A stretch of 64,000 nt of DNA from Helochares maculicollis. Its lineage: Eukaryota; Arthropoda; Insecta; Coleoptera; Hydrophilidae. A model generated the notes under the pieces. It was not told the DNA's origin. It did no database searches and saw only the letters and a program-made list of their open reading frames with translations. This document shows, piece after piece, positions 34,996 to 47,534 of the stretch. The stretch covers positions 1 through 64,000 of the forward strand of contig JAWQRO010000016.1 of the NCBI GenBank assembly GCA_033557835.1, in the 5' to 3' direction. A program made the position numbers and the translations under genes. Position 1 is the stretch's first letter. Each line of letters opens with the position of its first letter.

Positions 34996-35179
34996 CGACG
35001 ACGGCGGATCTAAATCGGTAAACGCGTCGCGGTGCTTGAGCTAGTGGTTTACATCTCAGTCTCAGATTGTGTGCTGTGTTATGTTGGTGTGGAGTGCGTG
35101 AGTGGAAACTCATGGGATGTTTCGATATGTTAAGGGGTTAGGTTGGTTGTTTTGTGCCTGAGGATTAAGGGGGAGAAAG
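34982..35179 (+). other. CAP: 5' leader of short CAP isoform, with small upstream ORFs
   Basis: The leader is about 198 nt by prediction. It contains three short upstream ORFs: 35081-35101 (MLVWSA), 35112-35141 (MGCFDMLRG) and 35117-35161 (MFRYVKGLGWLFCA). A TGA at 35159-35161 is also in frame with the main start, so translation of CAP must begin at ATG 35180 on this transcript. Confidence 0.5.
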
Positions 35180-35219
35180 ATGATCACCCCAACTTTTAAA
35201 GCCACGGCGCCGTCACCAG
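35180..35219 (+). CDS. CAP: CAP alternative first coding exon (short isoform)
   Basis: Encodes MITPTFKATAPSP plus one base, G, before the donor gtaata at 35220. The leftover G joins GT at 42713 to give Gly and the frame GIWSPGQSTS. This is the same phase as the giant exon 17181-24437, so this exon replaces the whole upstream module. A purine lies at -3 of the ATG and an in-frame stop lies just upstream, which supports this start. The peptide TPTFKATAPSPGIWSPGQ fits the N-terminus I associate with insect CAP short forms. Confidence 0.8.
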
Positions 35220-36065
35220 GTAATAACCTTAAGAAACCTTTCCGAGCAGCTTAGAACGGGATAAGACTGCTCGTTTTTCCAAATAATATTGCTTTTTCAA
35301 CGCTTGACTTAGCTAAATACACTCTGACATGGGTTTTGGTGTAGCGGTTTACGTTGGCAGACTGCGTGGATAAATTGGAGGTTAAATAAAAGAGATGAGA
35401 TTTGCCAACTCTTTATGTAATTTCACTATTGGTTTACCAGGTGTTTTTTTTGGGTTCATAAATATTGTTGATTTTTTGCAAATTTCCCTTACTTTTTACG
35501 ACGTAGTGGCCTTTATACGAGATGTTGACTTTTATCTTACGTTTTCAAGGCAAGCGCTTTACGTATAATTTTATTAAACATAACATTTTATAGGATATGA
35601 TATTTATAGCAATTGTCACTTTTTTGGAAATTTTATTAATTAACTACATTTTATTTGCGATACAATGATTTTTAAAACCTGATGATTACAAGTTTCATTT
35701 CTTAGACCGACGCATCAAATAATGCAAGCTCTTATGATTTTAAAAACTTTATTCATTTCCATAAGCTATTTTAAGCCACGCTTCGGTATTTATAATACAA
35801 CATACAGGTTAGCAATATACAGTTTTGGATTTTTGGTTTTATATTTTAATATAATATGTTTAATATTTTTTATTATTTTTAGTATATTAAACTAAAGCAT
35901 TTAAGTGAGCATATTATTTAGGAAACTAAACAATGTACTAATATTACATGTCTAAAATTTGACCTGCTTTTTGTATTTAAATACGGATATAACTGTATTC
36001 GCTTCTTGTGCTATAAAAATTATGTAATTTTTCATTTTGTTGCTAAATATGTTACAAATTAATTG

Positions 36066-36068
<3 letters not shown>

Positions 36069-36130
<62 letters not shown>
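36069..36130. repeat. (AT)n-(GT)n compound microsatellite
   Basis: About 22 AT units run directly into about 9 GT units. Confidence 0.9.
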
Positions 36131-38269
36131 AATATATGCAATATGAAATTTGAACTGAAAAACTCATTGACATTATAAACTATATGCCAGAGTTTCAAAT
36201 AAAAATATTGTCGAGGTCTTTATAATAATTATTATCTCAACTCTAATCCAAGCATTCTTAAAAAATAAATATGATGGGCTCACAGCCTACACGATGAACA
36301 TTTTTGCGTAAGCCTCAAACATAAATTTCCAATAACAATAATAAACCATTGTTTTATAGCTCATGGATAAAAAAACATAGTTCAATGTTTACAATAGTGA
36401 ACATATACTCATACACATACACCCATCTGTTTACTCAAAGGTGATCTCACGTCGATAATAATCGTTTTAAAAATACAACGGTAGTAAAAGCATTGTGTGT
36501 ATTGCTTTTCACTTGGCAAGTACGACCAAACATTCAATTAAACATGACGTCCATAGCAACTGAAATTTCAATAAAAACGAATCTGAGGTCAAGTTCAAAA
36601 ATATTTTGAATCCGCATTTTAGATCGCTGCTCAAAAGTGTAACATAAAAATAAGTTTCAAAAATAAATAAGCGGGATTTTTACGTTTTAATTTCAACTAA
36701 ATTTGTTTACAATTATAAAATGACTCAGATGTTGACGCATTCAAAATATTTGAGAGCCCCTTGAGCAGTTTTAACTTTTGCAGGAAAGCAATTTCTGTCT
36801 GTGTATAGCACAATATCTTGAAGTGATGCAATTTATCATACAACTATCATATCAAAATCGCAGGTAGATTACCCGCACAGATTACAAATTATTTCTAGTA
36901 AAGTAGTTGTTAAAATAAACCTATCGAATTATAAATTATAGCACACATTAAAAACTAAACAAACAAGTATTGATAGATACTTAGAAAAATGTATACACTT
37001 GAACACGGTAAACTGTTACCGATTAAAATTTTATTACGTTTTTATCAACATTTCCTCCACCTTGCGAGCAAGTGAGGTATTTATGACTCTTGATGGATGT
37101 TTTGTAGAAGAACTTAATTCTTAATATTGTTATGATGGAACTATTTGTCACAAATGCAGCCACGGCAAATGTCTAGCTTAATTTGCTCTTAATCTATTAT
37201 TTATATCTTTTAAATTATATACACTGAGTAAGAATTGCATACCTTAAACACAAAATAAGTTTCGATTAGCCGCGACTTGCTCGCTTCGCTCGCTCACATT
37301 TTGTAGAGTAAAGCTGCACTTAAAGCATTAAGAAATATATATTATATTAAAATGCACTTCAGATTTTTGTTTTAGCAAATATATGGTAACTAGCATGGAA
37401 ATAAGCTTAACTATTTGCGTTTGTAAAGTTTACTCAAACAGCAAATGTATTTTTTATGATTGCTATTTTATAAAATATAAAATGTTTTTCTGAAACATGA
37501 CTAGTAAATTTCAACCTTCAATCAATTACAAATATTGTATATTACAGCTCACTTATTTTTCTCAACTAGCATTAGAAAGACTCTGCAAAGGTTCGTAATT
37601 TTACAATTCTTTTACATAACCTTTAAAATTGCATTTCATGAAGTATGAAATATGAATATGAACACCTTTATATTTTATACGTAGTGTGAAATAAATGTGA
37701 AAAAGTAATATAAAACTGCACAGAATTAAACGTCGTATATTCACGTACAAACTGTAGTACACCACATTTTGGAAAAATTATCTACTACTTTTAAGTATTT
37801 TTAGGAACAAAAAGTGAAATGATGTTTTTCTATTGTCAAAATTGCAAGAACACTAATTAAGATTTCACTCCCAAATTGCGGCTTAGCTTTAAATTAGATT
37901 TAACCAAAATGTACATCTCAAAACAACCCAACGTTCTAAAATAAACTGATAAGCAAGGAAACCAGCCTAAATAAATTCCAAGCTGAAACATGTTTCCAGC
38001 CCAAATTTAATTCACAAACATTTGTAACCCATAATAACATCACAAGCTAAAGTAAGTTATCTTAGGTAAGCAAACAGGACACCTCCATCAAAATTTAGAG
38101 AGAACTCGTTAAACAACGTTTCATCAGCTCCCAATAACACAATAATTAAAATGGTCCCTAATCGCCTCCCATGAAAGCGATTTTCACAGACTCTCCGGAC
38201 GGGTAATTGCGAAATTTTAATGGACTGCCAACACCATCTCGCTTTTTGCCTCTTCTCTGACATCAAGCA

Positions 38270-38400
38270 ACATTACGAAGAAAAACACTTCCGGTCCGGG
38301 TGTGGGCGGCCAGTGCCATTCGTGAAAATAACCACGTGCTCTCGACTCCCAACGTCTGTCTCAACTCAACTTTAGTTTCTCCCGTTAAAACTTAACAGAC
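38270..38400. promoter_or_regulatory. Candidate regulatory element
   Basis: A GC-richer block containing an E-box CACGTG and the G-rich run GTCCGGGTGTGGGCGG. It lies between the internal promoter and the first shared exon. No open frame with splice sites in CAP phase is seen. This is a compositional call only. Confidence 0.2.
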
Positions 38401-41400
38401 CTTCGGAAAAATAATTAGTCGCCAGCCAAAAACTCTCATCTGTTTTTAAACTGTGTTAGATTTGCAGTGGAAATCGCTGTTTTTGAAACGACTTTGTAAA
38501 ACACTAGAATCGTTCTATGTTGTTTGTGAGCTATTTGTATGTCGTTTTTCTTAATGAAGGCAATTTTCTAAATGATGAAAGTAGTATCACATTTATTCTC
38601 TGCTGATATTGCTCTATTGAATTTTGTAGAAATTTTTCATGAATTACTATTACTAGTATTACTACGTTGTTTTATTTTTTAGTTGCTTAACCGCATAAAT
38701 TAGTGTGCAATTTACTTACTTAATTAACTCATCCTGAATCTAGTCGCAGAAATTTTTCTAGAAGCTCTGTCATAGCCCAAGTGGACTAACCCAACACTAG
38801 CTGTTATTCTATATATCGTCTATAATTCCCTAAATATGTCTTCCGAAATCTTCTCATATAAGTCGCTAACTATAAGATATAATATCTGGAATAATTTGAA
38901 GCGTACATCGTAATGTATGTATTCGATTAATACTATTTTGATATAAACTGCTTTTAATTTTTCATATTTCTAATTGCTGTTCAATTCATATAAAATATTG
39001 GTATCAAGTCACAAGATTAAAAAATTCTATTGAATCTACATTTATGCTATATGTTTTATTACCAAATAAATAATTATCTTTAAAACATGACAACTGCATT
39101 TATTTCAATAAAATGAATTTTTTTAAAGCTTTATTTAGTAAGCTACCAAAATTAACTTATGAATCTCATTGAAAAGTGGTTTGATTCCAATTATCCAGAC
39201 CTAATGGTCACAAACTTTATGTTCTATGCCTTTTGGTTTTATTAAATATTTCTGTCAAGTAAAACTGCTTTTTAACATCTTTATCATAATCTACAAGTTG
39301 TAAGCTATCATATAAATCCATTATAAAAAGTGATATTATAATTTTATCCTTAAAGGCGGCTATAATAAAGCGTATAAAATAATTTATACATTTCACTTAA
39401 AAATAAAATGTCATGTACCAAAGATTTATATTTATATTTGCAGCTATCATCGGAGAAGAATGATAATTATTTTAATGTAATTATTTCAATAAAAAAATAT
39501 ATCTTACTACTTGGAAATGAATTCAAATAATTTTCAATATAACATTAAAATTAAAGATAAATTACAATTTCAAAAGTTAAGCAACAATCTTTTAACACCA
39601 TATAGACAAATCATAATATTAAGCAGGCAATTTTTCTATTGTTCTTTACTATCTGTGTAGACATTCTCTCCGTGTTTCTTCTTTTCAAGCATGCAGTATA
39701 TTGTCTAATTTTTAAACATATTTTACTCAAAGCCTGCTCTGGAAACTTCAAATAATTAATCTATTTTTAACTGATCTGATTGATATATCCAAAAACTATA
39801 TATAATACTAGTTAATTTACTTTAGCAACTACGGACTTAAAAATACAATTTTTCATTTTTACTAAGGAATAAATCCTACAATTACAATATACATATATTT
39901 TTATAGAATACCATAAAATAAATGGAGGTTGTTTATTTCATTCTATAAATTCAAAAATAAATTAAAAATCTATATTCTAATATATACTTTACTGTAATAG
40001 GTATTGAAATAGTGGATTAATATTGTATAAGCTGGTTATTTTTATTAAAATAGGTATTTGTGTTAATTCTAGTATTAATAATATTCAGTTATTTCAAGCC
40101 ATAGTACAGGGTATGGCCTCTTAATTGTTTCTCTGTTTTTTTATATATGTTACGATATTGCACAAATTCTGTCTGTTTGGTATCTTAGGCCTTACAAAGC
40201 TCCACGTAACCTGGCAAACATATGCTATATAACGCATATACTGAATATATTATATATATACATCAAAAAAATTATACACCACCTTTCATCTAACCTCCAA
40301 GATCGAAATCACAGAATGTATCTGTGGATTCTTCCCAAAGTTTTGGTTTGGGTACCTTTCTCTTATTTTCATCATTTTCTCAAAGACATGACATGGATTT
40401 GTAAGCCTTGAACGTATCATAAACGCAAATGCGTCTACGACCACATTTTCGAAGTTTTCGCAATTAGAACACAGACTGTATTCAGAATCACAATAGAATT
40501 AGTTTTCAAAGTGTTGTTGGTATGTAAACATAAATTTTTGCTTTTTATGGTTAGGTGGAAATCATTATGTGTCTATTTCGTCTTAAGTTATGTATGTCAA
40601 ATTGAAAACAAACAGAAAATCTGCAATCCATAATTATCCCACTCGATCAAGGACTTTAACTATTATGCAAACTCTCTAAGAAAAAAGTAAAAAGGTGGCG
40701 TATGCTACTGTTGTATGCGTTTATTTAATGCGATTTTTAAAAGAAGGCCATTTGTTGTTGCAAAAATAAATTGAAGTTTTTACATAAAATCATTTCCTCA
40801 CCAAGTTTCATTTAATTAGCTGCAAACTGCTATAATTCATATAACATATTTTTAAATTTTATTTGCCAATCGGACCTGGGGATATAATTATACATGTGAA
40901 AACAGAATGAACGTATCTATTTTATTCTAACTTCAGGTATAATTTCACGTCGAGGGTTTTTTGATGGATATTTTGTTTTGTTCTCAACTTGAAAATACAT
41001 TTTGTCAGTTTAATTGGCGAAAATAGATTTCCTATTCTATATAAGTTATAGAAAAACTCCTTATAAAGAGCTGGCTCACTTTGCATTTGTTTTCAAAAAT
41101 AATTCTCATTACCTAATAAAAGAAACCAACCAGCTAATAGCCTTTTCAGCTTCAAAACAATTAATTGATTCATTCGTCAAATATAGGAAGAATTCAATAT
41201 TTACCCAATGATTCGGTCCATCACCTTCCTTTCTACTCTTGCAATGCCCATGCAAACGAACTTCCTCTAAATGAAATTTAAAGTGAGTCATAGCATGAGA
41301 AAATCGATTTGGAAGCGCAGATCATTATAATTTATTAATATTACGCTGGCGGTATAAGTAACCGGCAAGAAAACTGCTACATTTCCTGTTTTATGTGTTT

Positions 41401-42712
41401 CCTTTTGAAGCGTGGCTATTTTCGGATATTGTTGCACCTGCCAAAAGTCTATTTTACAACCACAATATCTAATGGCACAGATAGAAAGGTTATTTTGTCT
41501 CTAATTACACACACCTGTCATGACAAGGTTGCTCTTATAAACCTCAATTTTCCGCACCAGACCAGTCGTTTCCAAAATTTTAATAAATATCAAAAATGTT
41601 GAAAATGGTCCAAATCTGCTAAAGACTCGTCGCTTTGTATGTTATATAAAAAAATAAGTTTCGTTACCGTAGTCACATAACTACATGCAACATCACTCGT
41701 TTAAAGTCATTTTATTTACAACGAATAGCTGGTTGCATACACGTACACCAATACGTTATTTTGTTATGCCACCTTATTTGTAACTTTAGGATTACACATG
41801 TAAACACTCAAACCCCAAACCTAATTTTCGACAAAATGGCAAATGCTCAGAAACGTAAAATACTGCGCTTCCTCATCATCAATAAATAATATCTACCTAA
41901 TTTTAGCTCATAGGCCCAGAGAGTCCGAGTGGAACAAGGCAAATGTACTGTGCAGTTTCACTTGCTCACCAACAGGTCTCTCTAAACGACGTCAGGTGTA
42001 AACAGAGCTAATTTTAACTGTCACAAATCTCGAACTAGAGAATGGAATATGTGGGTGAAAATCAAAATTAATGAACTGCGACAATTTGGCCGTCGTCGTG
42101 ACGAACGCTAATTATATTCCTGTACTGAGTCAGAAACACATGTGAGATCAATGGGCGTAGTTCTGAAATAACCGGGGATCCGATGTCACAATCTTAAAAT
42201 CTTAATAGAACCACAATTTCTATGTGAGCTCAAGCCAAAGCAAACAATTTGGAACACAACGTTCAATTATCTGTAAATTATGTAGAGTCGTAAAATATGC
42301 CTCAAATGCATGCACTCGGGTCATTTCACCAATATGTATTCTATGGAATTCTGATGCATCAGGGCGAATTTATCTTATACCTGCAGATAAATGAAAAGTA
42401 TCTACAGCTTAATTTGTACATTTTTTCTGTTATTATTTATGAACTTTTTAGAATTCGATTTCGTCTAAAGATGCCATTAATTATAAGCGAAATGCAACAG
42501 AAGGAAAAGTACTGAATAAAATAAGATTGCTTTCGAAAATAATTAATAACTCCAAGAAACTGAATATCAATAATAACTAACTCATGCATTATACTTTACT
42601 AACAGCAACTTTTGGACCGCATTTTTGATTTTCCTATAGAGCTCGTGATTGTCCTGTGGATGTAGATGTGAATTCTGAAGGTTTTATTATTAAAGCTTGG
42701 CTATTTTTGTAG

Positions 42713-42912
42713 GTATTTGGTCGCCGGGGCAGAGCACATCAACTGATTCAAAATATGAAGAACCTAACCCCAACTTAGAAGAAGATGAACAAATACCGCC
42801 CGTCTGGACGCCAAAAAGTGCAGGTGCTAGTCCTACTGCAGACAGAAAAGAATTCCGGCCGGTCAACTTTGAATCGCCCAAGTTAGGCCGAAAGAACAAG
42901 GCGAAATCAGAC
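42713..42912 (+). CDS. CAP: CAP shared exon: WTPKSAG/EFRPVNFESP motif
   Basis: The acceptor tttttgtag and donor gtaagt are strong. It encodes IWSPGQSTSTDSKYEEP, then IPPVWTPKSAGASPTADRKE, then FRPVNFESPKLGRKNKAKSD. The PVWTPKSA…ERKEFRPV-type motif is characteristic of insect CAP proteins. This is the first exon common to long and short isoforms. Entry phase is 1 and exit phase is 0, which joins directly to GAA at 43112. Confidence 0.9.
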
Positions 42913-43111
42913 GTAAGTAAATTGTAGAATTAACGCTTTACTAAATAGTGAGATTACATAAGCGATTTTTACTTAGTAATTTCGCTAAGATTGTTAGAAC
43001 TCCGTATGAAAAACCTTAAAATGCTGATTACCAGTGGTAAAAATTACCTAGTGACTGGAAGATTATTCGGCTTAAGACTCCTTGATTCATCAAAGAGAAT
43101 CCAATTTTCAG

Positions 43112-43313
43112 GAATCGGCAGGATCAACTCCTGTAGAACCACCGTGGAAAAGTCCGGACACGAGCAGCGACGTAGGGGTGGCTTTATCTTCTTCTTTGGA
43201 GAAACGACTGCCTACGAGCTATTCCGCACCCGCTTCAGGATTTACCGAGTTCCAAGCACCACGACTCCCCAGGGCGCAAAACCCCACCATCACACTCTTG
43301 CAGAAGGCCAGAG
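43112..43313 (+). CDS. CAP: CAP shared exon: QNPTITLLQKAR motif, GC donor
   Basis: The acceptor ccaattttcag precedes ESAGSTPVEPPWKSPDTSS, and the exon ends with GFTEFQAPRLPRAQNPTITL and then LQKAR. The exit site is GAG|GCAAGT, a GC rather than GT donor. The leftover G plus AA of the next exon restores Glu in LQKAREGQIPKGASY, a contiguous CAP motif. The only nearby GT (…GCAA|GTACAT) would shift the frame and reach a stop in the next exon. The PPWKSPD and PRLPRAQNP segments are Pro-rich and disordered. Confidence 0.9.
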
Positions 43314-43396
43314 GCAAGTACATCTTCTCCTCCATAAATTTGTTACTCCCATCCAAATTGATATAGCCCCTGTTTATTCGTTTACTTCTTTCGCAG

Positions 43397-43504
43397 AAGG
43401 GCAAATACCCAAAGGTGCCTCTTATATTGAACAGTATGAACAAAGTCACCAGGTTAGGAGGAGTAAAGGTGACAAGCAGGCAGGAATAAACCCTGGAGAG
43501 ATAA
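43397..43504 (+). CDS. CAP: CAP shared exon: EGQIPKGASYIEQ
   Basis: The acceptor cttctttcgcag follows an intron of only 83 nt. It encodes EGQIPKGASYIEQYEQSHQV and RRSKGDKQAGINPGEI, then leaves A, which joins TT of the next exon as Ile. The donor is gtaagt. Phase 1 at both ends and a length of 108 nt make it skippable without a frameshift. Confidence 0.9.
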
Positions 43505-46500
43505 GTAAGTTATTCTTAGTATTTTTTATGACTGAATCTGTTCTTTATTGTCAGAGACATTTTTAGCGTGTTACCATTTCAAAACTTTTCTCAAATTGGC
43601 ATATAAATATTATGTATAATATTAGGACCAAACGTTATTTTTTACCCACATCTTTTAAAAATATTTATGTTTATTTAACCGTAAATTTGGTAAATCAAAA
43701 GCAACTTATGATTAGTTATATATTCCGTTTATAAAGATCGTTTTTTATGTTAGTCAAATAAACAACAAAAATTAAAAATAATTGCCTTTGCCTATCTTAA
43801 TTCAAAATCCTTACATATGAAATTTGGTTGACGTGAGCTGTGGTGTTTTTAGCAAACTGTGGAAACTAATTGGCCACAGGCAAACAGGTATCAATTTTTT
43901 ATTGTTAAAAGTGTGGAGAATCAGCATTAAATACTCACGGATGAGCAATTATAAAACAATAACATTTATACTGAAACCAAATTGAAATTTCATATTTACA
44001 TGTTTTAGCTCAATTTATAGATATTTTTTTACCTTTAACGCTTAACGGAATTAAAGAATTTGCAACTATAGATTTAATGTGCAAAAAACTTAATCAGATT
44101 ATTCCCGAACAGATTATCTTATTCTACAGGGAGCTAAACAGAACCTCTAACAAGTAAAACTCCATAAAAACCTGTTTTATTTTGAAATGCACTCTTGCAT
44201 TAGAAACTATATTAATTTAAAATCCCTAGTAGACATGTAAACTTTAGATAATGAATAGTTGTACCTACTAAAGGCCATTCGGCCTTTACTTACGATAAAG
44301 AGCGTAAGTTTCTGACATAAATATTCGCTAGAAACTAATGTGTCTTAATCTATAGAAAATGACCTAGTATAAATGATCAGTATGGTGGCAAAAGTACATT
44401 TTGCTTAATATGAAAAGATATAAACAAGTTTTTTTACACAAAAATGTTAGGAACTATTTTTATCTAGATTATTCTTATAGTCACAAAACTACAACACAAT
44501 TGTTAAATATTGATTTAGGCTAATATGCTCCGGTAACTTATTTGCCAATTACTTTTCAGTTGAGCAGCAAAAATTGTGTTTTGCTATGTGATATACAGAA
44601 TGCTGCTGAATTAATTTTGAATACTTTTATTACATGTTTAGAACAACAATGTAACCACAGCTTCGTATGTTCTATGTACAAATAAAGTGTCAGAAATTTG
44701 GCTAATTTGGAACTTCTGACATAATCGACACGATGCTGGTAGACCATGCTGGATTAAAGAACACATTGCAGACACAATAACACTTTTATCTCTACAACAA
44801 TACCAGCCTCGCAATCCAAACACGATGTAAGATTTGTCAAAATCCAGATAAAATAATTTTTCATGATCGCACAACCTTATGAAATAGAAACAGAAAAAAG
44901 AACATAAACAGCCAGTAAAGTTTAATTTTGCTGAGCGTTTTTTATACGAGCACCGCGGAGCGTAACATTTTTATTAATACATTTTAGGAAACACATAAAT
45001 ACTATACTATCCGTCTTGTAAGTTGAGCTGATTATTACAATTAGCTGCGTAGAAAATAATCAGAACCAAATACACGACAAAAAGTTAAATCGTTCTTTGA
45101 ATAAGGCATAAAAAATGGTTCTCCTAGCTTAACAAACTTACGTAATCGTAAATAATAATTTAAAATCAAACTAAATTCACTGAAATAAATGATTTAAGTT
45201 AAAGGCGAAAAAACATATTTGCTTATCTTTCCTTTCCGGTTTAAATTTATTGTGATGTTTTTTGATTTCTCTAAAGAATTTTTTATTATTTTCAGCTTGT
45301 TTAACCGTTAACAAGTATAAGATTCTTTGAAATAATAACAAAAATTCTGTCTTAGACTAGCGACGTCATTCGAAATTCCGCCAGTGGCTTTTAACATGCA
45401 CATGTAATAATTGTTGCGGTTATTAATTATGATAGTAACAACAAAAACCAATCGCTAATGATTTTGTATATCTACCACATCTTTAAGATTTGTAACTTAA
45501 TTGTGAAACAAGCTGTATAATATTATATTAAAAACTGACATGAAATTCATTACATTTTTCAAAAATTGCCCTAAAACCGAAATTTATAACAAAAATCTAT
45601 AGAACACCTAAAATTGTAACTGTACTAAAATTACGTTCAGGATATTGCTATTTTTACCATTATTTAAAAATATCGCCTTCAATTAAAAACATCGATTTTA
45701 CGTTACACATTTAGCAAAACACTTAAAAACATATAGTAGTGTAATCATATCATTAGAGGTAATGCTCTGCTTCGTATAACTTTAGAATTGATAGTATTAT
45801 TATAGACAAATAGAATATTGCATATAATCAATGGACTTTCCAGGGGTTCTGAATATGTTTCTAGAAGTCCAATTCTATACATGCAACTAGAGTATTTACT
45901 TTCAAGTTCAGTTTCATCTGAAATTAATTAAGTAAAAATTCAATGAAACTGAAATTAAAAACATTTGCACTTGGTAGTTATTTCTTAGATAAAATGTCAC
46001 TAAAATTTCGGCAATTAAGGTTATAATAAAAATAAGATGTTAATTTGGATTAGCATTAAGTTGCAAATTATTTGTATTCATTGTGCTATGATTTATTGAA
46101 GAGCTACTTAATAAATTTTTATAATGTTAGCACTTAGCTACTTTCACCATTTACATCTAAATCTAGTTCGTTACCTGAAATGAAGCATCCAGTCATAGAA
46201 GTTTGTGAGTCAAAAACTATTTTTATAAGCCGCTTCTAGTGCTCCGATCAACTTTAAATGACAAATGTAGCTGTGTTGCAGTGCTTTAAAGCATGTAAGA
46301 CATGTCAATGTAATTTAAACTATTTAAACTAGTTTAGTCTAAAATTTTATTAACTTACTATCAAGAGTTATTGGTGGTCCAACATGCTTTAAAATAATTT
46401 TACTAAAATATCTGTATGCAAAATTTAATCAACCCAACTCGGACGATCATTGTGCTATGGAGTATACTTATTCACAAATAGATAGATAGACGGTTTACCA

Positions 46501-46963
46501 AAGATAGTCAAAATGAATTCACAGGCTACCAAAACGCCAACGTTTCTTTTTTATTACTAGACTATGATTGCGATCTGGTTACACCCTCTTATTATTACCT
46601 ATTTTATATTAGCAAAAACTACAATTTTTGTTCTATTGAAACTGTCTGCTTTGAGATTTTAAGCAAATCTGTAAATTTTCTAGCTGTCGAAGAGATTATA
46701 AAGAAATTGTGTGGACATCTATAAAATTTTATGCAAACCACAAATTAAAGATTCATATAAATTAGTACAGTTTCTATAATAAAATCCTAACCACAAATAG
46801 AGCAAAAACATGCTTAAAATAAACATGATACAAGACAGTTTCGTACACAAATACACAAAAATGATCCGGTAAGCCTCGGAATGACAAATTCAATTAATCT
46901 TATCTAATACGTTTCGACTAAACTTCGGGACACACATAATATATTGTAATTGCTTTTTTCCAG
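43505..46963. other. Intron; a short perfect hairpin, otherwise nothing seen
   Basis: AT-rich and 3.5 kb long. A perfect 8-bp hairpin, TAAAGGCC-ATTC-GGCCTTTA, lies at 44269-44288. The open frames within it are short and unremarkable. Confidence 0.5.
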
Positions 46964-47097
46964 TTTATCAAATTAAGAACGAATATACCAGCGAATCCGA
47001 TAGTGAAAAGCCTAGAAAAATGGCGGACTTAGGACCTAGGAAATTTGAAGGTATAGGTCCGACGACCAAAGATGGAATGCCTTTGATTTTGAGATCG
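46964..47097 (+). CDS. CAP: CAP exon: start of SoHo region (YQIKNEYTSES…LGPRKFEGIGP)
   Basis: The acceptor gcttttttccag and donor gtaagt flank it. After the split Ile it encodes YQIKNEYTSESDSEKPRK, MADLGPRKFEGIGPTTKDG and MPLILRS. The YTSES and LGPRKFEG(I/V)GPTTK motifs directly precede the sorbin-homology WYK motif in CAP proteins. Exit phase is 0. Confidence 0.92.
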
Positions 47098-47345
47098 GTA
47101 AGTTTTTTAAACGTATTATCGCGGCAGACGTCATTACTAATTTACTAGCAATCTCTCAAATGATCATCTTTATCTACTTTGTTATCTTGAACTATACATT
47201 GCAAATAAAACATTTTTGTATGGCAACTTTTTGCCAGACTAGTTTTTAAAGATAGTTCCGCTTTGACACAATGTCAGACAAACGCGCAAATATTCTATCG
47301 CCAGAATTCCTTATTTTTAAAATTGAAAGTGTGGTTCATTTACAG

Positions 47346-47421
47346 GAAGTAAAAGATCAAAATCAATCGAAATGGTACAAGAGGATGTACGATACAATTC
47401 ATAAACAGAAACAGCCAGATG
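47346..47421 (+). CDS. CAP: CAP exon: sorbin-homology WYKRMYDTIHK motif
   Basis: Encodes EVKDQNQSKWYKRMYDTIHK followed by QKQPD. This is the hallmark of the sorbin homology (SoHo) domain, compared with WYKTMFKQIHK in vertebrate SORBS proteins. In those proteins SoHo binds flotillin and targets lipid rafts; the partner here is inferred. The acceptor is cattta-cag and the donor gtaagt. Confidence 0.95.
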
Positions 47422-47498
47422 GTAAGTCCTCTCCGATTTTGTTTGGATATTAATATAAAGTTCAACAGGCAATAGCAATTTTTTTTTGTATTTTCCAG

Positions 47499-47534
47499 AC
47501 GAGTATGTAATGGTGCGATATAAACAACGTAGAG
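47499..47534 (+). CDS. CAP: CAP 36-nt microexon in SoHo region
   Basis: The acceptor tgtattttccag precedes it and the donor gtattt follows. It encodes DEYVMVRYKQRR (first codon split) and leaves G, joined to GT at 48909 as Gly. Length is divisible by three and phase is the same at both ends, so it can be skipped in frame. Both flanking exons are strongly CAP-like. Confidence 0.85.

Larger units (their letters stand above)
24438..42712. other. 18-kb intron with nested minus-strand ORFs and an internal promoter
   Basis: The intron starts with a strong donor (gtgagt) and ends with tttttgtag. It contains two minus-strand ORFs (32170-33414), the alternative CAP promoter and first exon (34982-35219), an AT/GT microsatellite (36069-36130), and GC-richer patches at about 27262-27450 and 38270-38400. 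The rest, 24438-32080 and 36131-42712 included, is AT-rich with only short random-looking frames. Confidence 0.6.

Noticed and set aside
43314..43320. GT donor at GCAA|GTACAT for exon 43112-43313
   Set aside because: Using it shifts the next exon into a frame with an early stop and breaks the LQKAREGQIPKGASY motif.
42991..43566. 191-codon plus-strand open frame covering exons F and G
   Set aside because: Only its part at 43397-43504 is real coding sequence; the rest reads exon 43112-43313 in the wrong frame.
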